Source: Leishmania mexicana MHOM/GT/2001/U1103 | Taxonomy: Eukaryota; Euglenozoa; Kinetoplastea; Trypanosomatida; Trypanosomatidae | DNA: 64,000 nucleotides | Assembly (NCBI RefSeq): GCF_000234665.1 | Contig: NC_018335.1 | Location: 806,001 to 870,000 of the forward strand | Reading direction: 5' to 3' | In this document: piece after piece, positions 19,481 to 28,470 of the stretch | Numbering within the stretch: position 1 is the stretch's first letter | How the letters are laid out: every line of letters starts with the position of its first letter | Translations under genes and position numbers: made by a program | The notes under the pieces: model-generated | Told to the model about the DNA's origin: nothing | Database searches by the model: none | The model's input: only the letters and a program-made list of their open reading frames with translations

Positions 19481-22400
19481 TTATATAGTAGCAAGGTACT
19501 GCTTCGCCTGCTCGGAGAGGCAGCTAGGGCTAGCTGCCTTCACGCAAGTCAAAAATCCGGCAGCGGAGCCGGGGAGGGCTTGCAGGACGGGATGGTTGTT
19601 TGTCACCCACCCGAGAACCACATCGTGGATGCGGCGGGCCTCTATCTCGTCATCCTTCGCCGGCAGCGCCTTGCCCACTACTGTCAGCATTGCTGTTGCC
19701 ACCTGCTGGAGCACCGTGGTGCCGTAGAAGTTCAGCAGCGACACGTACAGGCTGATCACGTTACAGGTGCAGTGCGCGTACTCTTCCTGATTCACCAGGT
19801 TCAACGAGAAGTACTTTTCGGCCACCTGCTGCACGTGTACAGCGTACTCACCACCGTCGACACCCATGTTCGTAGTAGCGTGCGATCCGAGCAGCTGGAC
19901 AATGACGTTCATGAGGTAAAAGTTGCTCTGCAGCAGCCCGTCGTCGGAGGACGACGACGCGATCGTCAACGAGCTCGTACAGATCTGTGGCAGCGACGGA
20001 ACAATCGACTGCGGCGCGTGCGTCACAAAGTCGCTCAGAATGCCGGCGGCACGCGTCATGTAAAAGTCGTCCGTCGACGCCTGGAGCCACTCACCGAGCA
20101 CAGGGAAGGCTTTCTCAAGGAACGGCGCCGCGAACACCTCCTTCGAGGCAGCGAGAAGAGTGCCGATCAAGTCACACATGGAGGAGATGGTCAGCTGGAC
20201 CTCCTCGTCCTCCACCTCAAGCGCGTCGAGCTCGTCCTCATCGTTCTCCGTCGCCTTCTTCTCCAGGCACTCGTTGCGGCGCTTCACCACAACCTCCAAA
20301 GCTGCCATTACCTTGTCGCACACGAGGGCTGTGTTGGCGGGACTCATGATTGCCGGGTGCACGCTAACGCAGCGACCAATGCACCGCAGCATCACCTCCA
20401 TCACGCTGTTCTCCGACTCCTCGCCGAGCGCCTCCATCAGCTTCGGCAGAGCTGCCTCGGCCAGCTGCTGTGCCGCCGGGTCCTTCATCTCCTCGTAGCA
20501 CTTCAGTATCTCTTCGAGCATCGACGCGCCGCTCTCACGAACAGCCTCGCCAGCAATGAAGGACAGCTGGCCCATGGCCGCGTTCGCAATATCGCAGAAG
20601 TATGGGGCCAGTCCGATGCCAAGGTCCTTCAGCATCGCGAAGACCACGTTGGAGGCAAGCTCCTTGTCCTCGATGAGGCTTGTGTGAATCGTCACAACTC
20701 GCTCACCGACGCCCGGGATAACAAAGCGCATCTTCTCCACACCGTCCGGCAGGTCCTCGTCATCGTCGTCCTCGCCGACGCCGACGTTCGCGATCTCCAT
20801 GTCGCACTCCATGCTCATCATGTTCAGCAGGATGGGGATGACGGTGCTGAGGTACGGCTGGGCCTGGTCCTTGAGGCACTCCACCATGCATGTCCAGCCA
20901 CGCATCACGAAACGTGTGCGCGGGTCATCGTTTGTGAGGCCGCCGTCGCACAGCTGCTTCAAGTAGTTGCACACATCATGCGCGTACTTGGCAAACGCAT
21001 CACGACCAACGCCGCAGGCGAGCAGCGTCACACACTCGATGGCCTTGCACTTTGTCTTCATCGCCTCCGGCGCGTCCGGAAAGCTCAGCACCTCCTGGTA
21101 GACAGGCACGAGCGCCTCCACGTACGGCAGAAGCATGCCCTTGCACGTTGAGGACACTGACGAGAGCACACCCAGCGCCGCCTCGCGGACAAAGAAGTGC
21201 TGTGTCCCTCGGATCATCGCTAGGCAGTCGCCGCACATCACCTCGATGTACGGATGCAGGATGGCGCGGAACTCGTCGAGGCCGTCCTCGTCGTCGTCCT
21301 CCTCCTCATCGCCCGTCACGCTGTCAATGAAGCTGTCGAGGCAGTTCGCCGCGCACGTCGCCACGCGCGGCACGTCGTCGCGCAGAGCAGCAACGACTGC
21401 AGGCAGGATGGCGCCGTGCACCTTCATCTGCAGCTCCGGCGCGAAGTCCTGGGAGAGCTGCGCGAGGCAGTCGAGCGTGTTGGCGCGCACGTACTTGGAC
21501 TCGTCCTTCACGTGCGGCACGACCATCTGCACCAGCGACGGCAGCTGCGACGAAAAGACAGTGCGCATGCCCTCCCCTGCGTAGCAGATAAGCAGCACCG
21601 CGGCGTTTCTATGCTGCCACTCTGGCGAGTTGATGTTCTGCGCAAACAGCGTCTGCGCCGTTTTTTGAAGCTTGCGACCGCCGAGGGCGTTCGAAATACG
21701 GTCCAGCCCGCTCGACCCGATCACCAGATCCGAGTTCTCCTCGAGGTTGTCCTCGTCTTTGTCGCGACCGGTGACGTCCCAGTCCGCGCCGTAGTCGGGG
21801 TTCAGAGTGTACTGGAAGAGCAACTCGAAGAAGGATGAGGCAAACTGCGGCACCTTGCGCACGGTCTTGGGAACTTCCTCGCAGTACGTCAGCATCAGCT
21901 CCACCGCCATGTGGCGCGCACCGGCGTCCACCTGAGGCGCGGCGGCCACCTGCATCATGAGCCCCAGGAGGTGCTCGGCATCATGCTGGAAGAGGCTAAT
22001 GCTCGACGACATTCCCTCCACAGTGGCCTCCAGAATCGACTCCACCGCCTCCCACTCGCCCTGGTTCAGGTAGGCCTCGATGACACTCAGCATCTTCGGC
22101 ACCAGCGGACGCAGACGGTCCGCCATGCCAAGGTTCGACAGACGAATCGTCGCCTCGAAGGCGGCCTTCTTGAGGTCAGCGCCGTCTGTCCCTTGCGTGA
22201 AGCACGTCTCCAACCCCGTCGCTAGCGTATCGGCGTGAGACTGGAAGTACGCAGCCATGGCCATCGAGGTTGCCTGGACGATTTCGCAGCACATCGTCCT
22301 CAGCGCCGTGTCGCCCTTGACATCGCCGAGGATGGTCATAACGCTCGTCCACAGCTCATTCCAGTCCTCCTTCTCCTGGAACACCTGCACCGCCAGAGCA

Positions 22401-22729
22401 CTGACGCACGCCGCAGCAGGCGAGCGCAGGCCACCCTGAGAGGCAGAGTTGATCACAGCGAGCATATGCGCCTTCACCGCAGCGCGCGCTCCGGCGTCGG
22501 ACGCGGCGTACGGCGACGGGGTAGCGTTGAAGAGCTTCCGCAGCAACACCAAGCTCATGGTCCTCACACCCGTGTCCTGCGAGGTCGCACTGGTCTCCGC
22601 CAAGGCACACATCATCCAAACGGGATTGGAGGCAACCATGCCGTTGTAGTGCTCCTCGGCGGACTTGCGCTCCTGGTTGTCTGCGGAGCGCAGTCCATTC
22701 AGCAGTGCAATGAGATGACTCGAGTCCAT
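19481..22729 (-). CDS. IPO5: Importin-beta family karyopherin, IPO5/Kap121-like
   Basis: This 1082-residue protein is the size of importin-5 (about 1,095) and consists throughout of HEAT-type helix pairs. Recognisable blocks include LIALLNGLRSADNQERKSAEEHY at the N-terminus, the long repeat with GADLKKAAFEATIRLSNLG, SPEWQHRNAAVLLICYAGEGM, YVRANTLDCLAQLSQDFAPE and VPRVATCAANCLDSFID. Acidic loops GDEEEDDDEDGLDEF and GEDDDDEDLPDGVEKM correspond to acidic insertions seen in this family. It would carry ribosomal proteins, histones and other cargoes into the nucleus in a Ran-dependent way. The start at 22729 is the ATG of MDSSHL; 29 upstream in-frame residues were excluded. A 634-aa open frame on the opposite strand is a shadow of its codon use. 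Confidence 0.92.
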   Translation of the reverse strand: MDSSHLIALLNGLRSADNQERKSAEEHYNGMVASNPVWMMCALAETSATSQDTGVRTMSLVLLRKLFNATPSPYAASDAGARAAVKAHMLAVINSASQGGLRSPAAACVSALAVQVFQEKEDWNELWTSVMTILGDVKGDTALRTMCCEIVQATSMAMAAYFQSHADTLATGLETCFTQGTDGADLKKAAFEATIRLSNLGMADRLRPLVPKMLSVIEAYLNQGEWEAVESILEATVEGMSSSISLFQHDAEHLLGLMMQVAAAPQVDAGARHMAVELMLTYCEEVPKTVRKVPQFASSFFELLFQYTLNPDYGADWDVTGRDKDEDNLEENSDLVIGSSGLDRISNALGGRKLQKTAQTLFAQNINSPEWQHRNAAVLLICYAGEGMRTVFSSQLPSLVQMVVPHVKDESKYVRANTLDCLAQLSQDFAPELQMKVHGAILPAVVAALRDDVPRVATCAANCLDSFIDSVTGDEEEDDDEDGLDEFRAILHPYIEVMCGDCLAMIRGTQHFFVREAALGVLSSVSSTCKGMLLPYVEALVPVYQEVLSFPDAPEAMKTKCKAIECVTLLACGVGRDAFAKYAHDVCNYLKQLCDGGLTNDDPRTRFVMRGWTCMVECLKDQAQPYLSTVIPILLNMMSMECDMEIANVGVGEDDDDEDLPDGVEKMRFVIPGVGERVVTIHTSLIEDKELASNVVFAMLKDLGIGLAPYFCDIANAAMGQLSFIAGEAVRESGASMLEEILKCYEEMKDPAAQQLAEAALPKLMEALGEESENSVMEVMLRCIGRCVSVHPAIMSPANTALVCDKVMAALEVVVKRRNECLEKKATENDEDELDALEVEDEEVQLTISSMCDLIGTLLAASKEVFAAPFLEKAFPVLGEWLQASTDDFYMTRAAGILSDFVTHAPQSIVPSLPQICTSSLTIASSSSDDGLLQSNFYLMNVIVQLLGSHATTNMGVDGGEYAVHVQQVAEKYFSLNLVNQEEYAHCTCNVISLYVSLLNFYGTTVLQQVATAMLTVVGKALPAKDDEIEARRIHDVVLGWVTNNHPVLQALPGSAAGFLTCVKAASPSCLSEQAKQYLATI

Positions 22730-23928
22730 GGTACGCAAAAGAAGGCGTCGTTGCGAGTTATATAAATAAAGACGTAGATGTGTGCTGCCCGGAGGAGGAG
22801 TGTTGATAAGAGACAAAACGCCTTCGTTACCTCCCCGCGTTTTCCTGTCTCTTCTCTTGCTCTATGGTTTGTGTAGATAGCGGAGAGTTGTTCGTGTGCT
22901 ACCGTCTTTGCTCTCCTGACGGAAAGGCAAGGTGGATTTAAAAAAATATATAAAGAAATACTAACGTGCGTGCTTGGAAACACACGCGAAAAAAAAGAGG
23001 ACGGGAACTTAGTTAATCAAGCCTTAGATGGCAGTTGAGTTGTCCCTCTTAACCTGCACTTGATAATGTGTTTCCCTTCCTTAACAGTTACCAAGCCTTA
23101 CGTCAAAGCGATATTTTTCTTTGTTGCTTTTTTTTTCTTGGGTGCAGCGCCTCCGTTGTTGTTCTGGATCGTTTCTGAGCCGAATACCCATCATCGTCGC
23201 CAATGCAGATAGGTTTGTTTGTTGTGGTGGCGGGGAGAGAGAAGCAGCGGCATCAGTGGTTGTGGGCATAGGAGAAAGCAGCATCGGGACAGTGCCCACA
23301 TGTGAGCCCGAGGAAAAGGCAAGGGAAGGAAGCACAACGCAAAAAGAAAGGGGCGTCGAGTGAGGCGGGGACATCATCGAATAAGATGGCGTGAGAGGGC
23401 AAGGGCATAGCGGGAAAAACGTGCGTGAGAAAGATCAGACAGGATCTTACACAGGAGCCAGCAGTCGAGAATCCCTTCAACTGCGAACCAGAGGAACAGT
23501 ACATCACGATAGTCGTTACAGGTATCAAGGGTGGAACGTGTCTACGCCCGCTGTGATACACTTGTTTTCTAGCACTAAAGCACTGATACTTCTCTCAATC
23601 ACAACATCTATTGTGGAAGCGAAAAGAATAATAAAAATACCGTCGTCGCGATGATGGGCACAGGAACGCGGCACACAGAAATAGAGCTAAGCGAAGCGGA
23701 GGTGAAGAGAAATCAGCGAAGAAACAGAAGACGCTGAGAGGCTCACTCGCATGTATCTATGCAGAAGTTAATAACACGTATACTCTGTATGCTGAATGAA
23801 GAAAGACATCTATGCGAAAGCAAGCGAAAAGCGAAGCCGGAGGTGTTTCGTGCTTTCGACTGGCTCTTGCGCGCGGTATCAAAGCACTTGAACCTTCTCT
23901 ATAACGAAAAACACGCCACACCTTGGGG
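22730..23928. other. Lower-G+C intergenic region upstream of IPO5
   Basis: Holds the 5'UTR of IPO5 and the 3'UTR of the next gene. It is visibly A/T-richer than most intergenic sequence here, with short A and T runs (22940, 22990, 23128). No gene was seen on either strand. Confidence 0.6.
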
Positions 23929-26900
23929 TCACGACAGAGCCTCATCTACTTCAGAGACGGAAGCGAAAGAGTGCAGTACTTCTTCTGAAAAGAGAGACAG
24001 AACACCCTCTCGTACCCTTGAGGACGACGTGCAAAGAGCTGCTGTCGATGTGAGCGAGGGCGCTGGGCCTGCAGCACTTAGTACATCCGTGCAATGTAGC
24101 ACAACCACATTGGGGAACGGGTACTGCCACTGCAGAAGCGTGTCTATAAAAGCATCCTCGTCCAAAAGTCTCAAAGCACTGCACATGCCATTTCCACCGC
24201 TTGCTCTTTCCCCGAGAGAAGATACGTGCATATTTTGAAACTCAAGCGTTGCAGCTCGGATGTGTCCGTCGCACAGCGGGATGCTAGCGCTCACGCGAGC
24301 CCATTCACGCTTGAAAGCGGTGCTGAGGATATGAAAAGCAAAAGAGACAGTAACGCGACGGCGCAGGGCAAAGAAATCGGCAGCAGCATCCTTTCCCGGC
24401 GTCGCAGCCGATGCGGTAGTGCTCTTACGCAACCTCTCGGCGGCTTGCAGCAGTGTCATCCACGGTGCCTCGCTGAGAGTAGTTAGTGGCAGAGTATGCG
24501 TTGCCCCGCCCACCTCCTTTCCGGAGTAGCTCGTGGCGAGGCTGACAAGCGGAGAAGGTGCCACAAACCCGTCCATGCGGGCGAAGTACTCCATAAAGTG
24601 AGCATCAGTGAGAACTAGTCGCAGTGCTCCGCGCCGCGACTGCCATACATATGTCGCGGGGCAGTGATACTCAGCCTCCAAGGCTACAATGTCATCGGCT
24701 ACACTGTCCACTTCGTTTGTGCTCTTCCTCCAGAGACCCGATAGCCGGAGATTTAGGCCGGACCACTGCGCCTCGTGACGAAGCTCAGCTAAAACACCGG
24801 ATTGTTCGCCGTCACCATCACTGCTGACCAACCAGGAAGGGAAAAATAGTAGCTGGAGAGTACGCTGCGCTGCGCTGCCATAGTATCGTAGGCTCCCTGA
24901 CACTTTAGCCCACTCTACAAGAACGGGAATCAGATCATCAAAGCAGCGCGTCCCGTCTATCAGCAGCCGTAGTGCGCCACACGGCTTCGCGCATTGGTGA
25001 GCACTATACGAAGAAAAAGGACATTCTTGACTCAGACGGATACCTCGCCTGTCGGAGGGCTCACAAAAAATGCTCAAGGCAGTGCGCAATAGGCACTTCA
25101 TAACACTGGTCGTGCCGCCTTCATTCATATCGCTGCTGCCCTGCACGGGAACAACGAAGATAATCTTGTAGTGAGCGTCTTGAGCGCCGGAGGTGCAATT
25201 GTGTGTCCGAAGCGCGCATCCGAACCCGCTGTTCACCGGACAGGTAAAAAGAAGCTCCGTAGTGCATCCTAACAAAGCGGCCTGATTAGCAATTGCAGCC
25301 AAAAAGTGTACTGGTGGCAGACGAACACCCGAAGAATATGCTTGCTCACTGGTTTGGTCGACATCATCAGAGGGAGAAACTACAAAAAAATGAAGCTTGA
25401 AGGGCTGTGACAGATGATTCTGCGCTTCGTGGCTAAACAACCCAGTTGCAAATATCGTACTCGCCGAAAAGGAGGTGGTTTCAGACAGGCAGTAGGTTAC
25501 TGCCGCGTTCAAACTCAAGGCTGGTGCACTGTTCCACGCCTGAAGAGTGCGAATGTATTCCAGTACCGGCGCCTCGTCACCTGCATCGGGCATGCTTGCT
25601 TTTCGACAAGTGTTGTCCTTTGTCGTTGACACGTCCACCAACGTGTCTAAAAGCCAATCGTATTCGATGTTGCAACCACCGCGTGAGCTCGACTGCCTTG
25701 CTGTTGCACTGTCTTGGCGTGAACGCGCAAGCGCAACGGCTTTCACAAAGCCGGCAACATCAGCGTCAATATCGTAATCCGATATAGAAAAATGCGCGAC
25801 TCCCTCATCTTTCCTCTCCTGCTCATGCTTCGTCAGAGAAAGTGGTGGAGCCTGAGTTGTTCCGGCTACTATAACGCCTCTTTCTTCTCCCTGTTCGCTG
25901 ACCGACTGTGCATCTTGGGGAGCTGCCTTTGCGCTCTCTCGCAAAGTAGCTTGTACCTGTCTCTTGAGAGACGAACGGCCTCTCTGCACCGGTGCTGCTT
26001 TCTGTGTTGACCAGCTATCTGAGCGAAAAAAGCAGACCGCACGCACTTTGATCAGTTTCGTGTTAGGTTCAATCACCGGAGGACTAATCGTGATCCGCAC
26101 AAAGGCGTTGAGAAGGGTTCCCGGTATCTTGAGGGTAGTCACACTGCTGGGAGCGGCTGCGGTAGAGGCGGCAGTAACAAAGCCACCATGCCGGGAGCTG
26201 GAGGTTTCAATGACAACGTTGAAAGCGTCCCGCTCTTGATTAGGAAAAACCGGAGAATGGAGGTGAAATAATTGTCTCTCAATAGCATCCTCCACTAAAA
26301 GCACGGCAATAAAGTCCTGCACACAAGTACCGGTGTTGTCTCCCACAGGTGGGGCGCTTCCACTGCTGGACGTGTCAGAGGGCAGCTCTCTAAATCTCCG
26401 CATGTCCACTCGGTTCTCAACCTCGAAAACCACGGAAGCTTCACGAGAAAGGGAAGTGTTTGTGACCCAGCTCTTCGACGGCAGCTGAGATCGAGAAATG
26501 CACCGTCCAACGTTTTGTGGCGTCAGTAGTGCAGATACGACACCGACGCCTGTTGCTTCCACAACTTTGAAAGCAACTAGCTCGACGCTTTTGATGCATT
26601 CAAAAAAGTCTGCAGCTGCAGTATCAGTGTTTTTCGTCGTGCCACTCAGTTGTGGCGAATTCTCTTGATCGTGCGACGTGGTAATCTTAGGAGATCGACC
26701 TGTTCTCTCCGCTTTCCTGGCAAAGAGTACTTTTTCACGGCCATCGCTGGGGGAAACCTTTAGTTTCTGGTTAGTATTTTTTGTACCCATAGAGGACTCG
26801 ATAACGGATGCTGCATCAGCCGCCGCCCCAGACTCGCCATTCGAAAAAGAAGCTCCTGACGCTTCCGGTGGTATTGGTTTCGAGCATTTGCTTCGAGAAG

Positions 26901-27039
26901 AATTTACACTTGATTGTGAAAGGAGGAGTGGCTGCCTGTGAATGGATGCAGTGTGTGCTTTTTCCGATGGAGAAGTTGTGTCCGCAGCAAGAATGCTGTC
27001 TAGAGCATCTGATATTGCCTTAATGTTCACTTTCATCAT
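23929..27039 (-). CDS. Large protein of unknown function in a lower-G+C island
   Basis: This 1036-residue protein matches no family I recognise. Residues 1-120 are Ser/Lys-rich and probably disordered. A first ordered-looking region (about 145-360) has hydrophobic strands such as IKSVELVAFKVVEATGVGVV. A second covers roughly 530-1000, with GALRLLIDGTRCFDDLIPVL, LQLLFFPSWLVSS and LRLVLTDAHFMEYFARMDGF. No signal peptide or membrane helix is evident. Codon use is less G/C-biased at third positions than in IPO5 or eIF3k, suggesting relaxed selection or low expression. The long, uninterrupted frame with alternating ordered and disordered parts argues for a real gene. The ATG at 27039 (MMKVNIKAISD) is the first in frame; the further-upstream frame opens with GTG. 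Confidence 0.7.
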   Translation of the reverse strand: MMKVNIKAISDALDSILAADTTSPSEKAHTASIHRQPLLLSQSSVNSSRSKCSKPIPPEASGASFSNGESGAAADAASVIESSMGTKNTNQKLKVSPSDGREKVLFARKAERTGRSPKITTSHDQENSPQLSGTTKNTDTAAADFFECIKSVELVAFKVVEATGVGVVSALLTPQNVGRCISRSQLPSKSWVTNTSLSREASVVFEVENRVDMRRFRELPSDTSSSGSAPPVGDNTGTCVQDFIAVLLVEDAIERQLFHLHSPVFPNQERDAFNVVIETSSSRHGGFVTAASTAAAPSSVTTLKIPGTLLNAFVRITISPPVIEPNTKLIKVRAVCFFRSDSWSTQKAAPVQRGRSSLKRQVQATLRESAKAAPQDAQSVSEQGEERGVIVAGTTQAPPLSLTKHEQERKDEGVAHFSISDYDIDADVAGFVKAVALARSRQDSATARQSSSRGGCNIEYDWLLDTLVDVSTTKDNTCRKASMPDAGDEAPVLEYIRTLQAWNSAPALSLNAAVTYCLSETTSFSASTIFATGLFSHEAQNHLSQPFKLHFFVVSPSDDVDQTSEQAYSSGVRLPPVHFLAAIANQAALLGCTTELLFTCPVNSGFGCALRTHNCTSGAQDAHYKIIFVVPVQGSSDMNEGGTTSVMKCLLRTALSIFCEPSDRRGIRLSQECPFSSYSAHQCAKPCGALRLLIDGTRCFDDLIPVLVEWAKVSGSLRYYGSAAQRTLQLLFFPSWLVSSDGDGEQSGVLAELRHEAQWSGLNLRLSGLWRKSTNEVDSVADDIVALEAEYHCPATYVWQSRRGALRLVLTDAHFMEYFARMDGFVAPSPLVSLATSYSGKEVGGATHTLPLTTLSEAPWMTLLQAAERLRKSTTASAATPGKDAAADFFALRRRVTVSFAFHILSTAFKREWARVSASIPLCDGHIRAATLEFQNMHVSSLGERASGGNGMCSALRLLDEDAFIDTLLQWQYPFPNVVVLHCTDVLSAAGPAPSLTSTAALCTSSSRVREGVLSLFSEEVLHSFASVSEVDEALS

Positions 27040-27518
27040 TGCTCGACGCGTCTGCAACGGGACACTCGGAATGAAAAAGAACAGCCTATGCTGGTGTTCC
27101 CTCGGCACCGCTTTCGCAAAGCCAGATCAGCTTCCGTACGGAAGCACCTTAGGGTAAAGGACGAAAGGTGAAAAGAGCACAGTCGTGAAGTATTCATATT
27201 TCTGGTGGTGCAGAATCGCAGCATGCGCTACACTGTACAAGGGAAGTCTGGAGGAAAGCCATTGGTGCACTAGAGCTGCAACTCAGAAAGACATCAAGAG
27301 ACACAGGGAAGGGAGAGGAAATGGTGTTTATCACAACCCCGATTGTGCTGAAACACTGATTTCTTATATCATTTTGTGTTTTCACGGGCGTTGAATTGAC
27401 AGCACTAAAGCGTACAAAGAAAAGATAAGCCTAATTTACATGGCCTGCGCGACTGCTAGCAAACTAAGCACCATGGGAAGAAAAAATGCAGGTTGCGCAC
27501 CGTTGGGTGCAGAGGTGC
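27040..27518. other. Short intergenic region
   Basis: About 480 bp with comparatively low G+C. A purine-rich plus-strand stretch at 27152-27178 may be the polypyrimidine tract for the downstream gene. No coding sequence was seen. Confidence 0.55.
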
Positions 27519-27896
27519 TTACTCTTCTTCTGGGTCAATGTTAAGCGCCGCCCTGTTGATAATCTGAAACGGATGGTGCGTGAGTCGCGACGTACCGCTA
27601 TGAACGTTGTTTCGGAGAAGGTATTGTGCCAGCCACATCACCGGGTCGGCCTGTGCCTTGTTGACAGCGCCGCTTGCCGTACCGTCCTGCGTAATTCGGT
27701 CCCTGTACTGCTTGATCAAGTCTTGAAGGGCTGGCACAAGTGTCGGAAAGACATTTTCGATGAGGTAGCGATGATCGGCAGATACTCTCTCTTCGCTGTT
27801 GCCGCTGCACTTATCGATGTGATCCAGGAAAAGGTCCTCTTCGATAAGTCGCACAAGAAGCGCACTATCGTCTTCCGGCTGGGGCGAAATCGACAT
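27519..27896 (-). CDS. Dpy-30 motif protein
   Basis: This 125-residue protein contains a Dpy-30 motif at about residues 44-96: YLIENVFPTLVPALQDLIKQY followed by KAQADPVMWLAQYLLRNN, matching the L-x-x-x-VVPAL...(N)P-x-x-(W/Y)LA-x-YLL-x-N-N pattern. The motif is a two-helix dimerisation module found in the Set1/MLL histone methyltransferase subunit DPY30 and in several flagellar and radial-spoke proteins, so the partner cannot be told from sequence alone. The N-terminal 43 residues are acidic, and the C-terminus ends DPEEE. DPY30 is about 99 aa, so this one carries short extensions. The start is ATG 27896, 66 nt after a predicted acceptor. Confidence 0.82.
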   Translation of the reverse strand: MSISPQPEDDSALLVRLIEEDLFLDHIDKCSGNSEERVSADHRYLIENVFPTLVPALQDLIKQYRDRITQDGTASGAVNKAQADPVMWLAQYLLRNNVHSGTSRLTHHPFQIINRAALNIDPEEE

Positions 27897-27962
27897 GGCG
27901 CTGAGAAAGATGTCTACTTTTTGGTGGGGTGCACGGATGAAGCTGTGTATGTGTGGTTTGGG

Positions 27963-27999
27963 CTCGGGTAAAGGAATAAAGAATAAGGGATCGAGGGGA
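27963..27999 (-). promoter_or_regulatory. Predicted splice acceptor for the Dpy-30 protein gene
   Basis: Plus-strand purine-rich 27967-27999 gives the transcript a pyrimidine-rich tract. The first AG after it is at 27964-27963, leaving a 66-nt 5'UTR. Confidence 0.4.
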
Positions 28000-28021
28000 G
28001 TACGAAGGCATTTTCTAGATT

Positions 28022-28345
28022 CGCGAGAGCTTGGGCGAGGCCCGCTCGGGTCTCGCTATGCTTCGGCTCCGCCTTCCCGGCGGCCTGGTCGCCCGTGCCT
28101 GGCGGGGAGGGTTAGGCGCCCCCTCCCCCGCGCCGCGCAGGGGGCGGGCGGGGCCGGACGGCCCCTCGCTTCGGCCAAGGGCACGCGGGCTCGGCCCTTC
28201 TGGCGCCTGGGGGACCCGGCAGCGGGGGCGTGGGGGTTGGGGTGGCGGGGCGGCTTGGGGCGCGCGGAGGGGGGCGGGGGGGGGGGGGGGCTGGGGGTTT
28301 GCGCCTGCCATGATGCGCACGCGCAGGGGCCGCTGCCAGGAGCAC
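28022..28345. repeat. Extremely G+C-rich block with a G15 run and clustered G tracts
   Basis: Positions 28141-28200 and 28201-28260 each contain 50 G or C out of 60. From 28207 to 28297 the plus strand carries at least ten runs of three or more G, including G15 at 28276-28290, so it could form G-quadruplexes. The block lies in the 3'UTR position of the tomosyn-like gene and just upstream of the Dpy-30 gene. G-richness is on the template strand of the polycistronic unit. No convincing frame was seen. Confidence 0.85.
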
Positions 28346-28470
28346 CCGCCGCCACGCGAAAATTTTCTTTTCCACAGGTGGCCGCCATAAGGGGAGGGAG
28401 GGGGGGCATGAAAAACACACGAGCCAATGGACACGCACATTTCAGCGCTTAATAAACAGAAGGGCAATGC

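Noticed and set aside
19247..21151. 634-residue plus-strand frame
   Set aside because: It is antisense to the importin gene, with His/Arg/Leu-rich content typical of the complement of G+C-biased codons. All clear genes here are on the minus strand.
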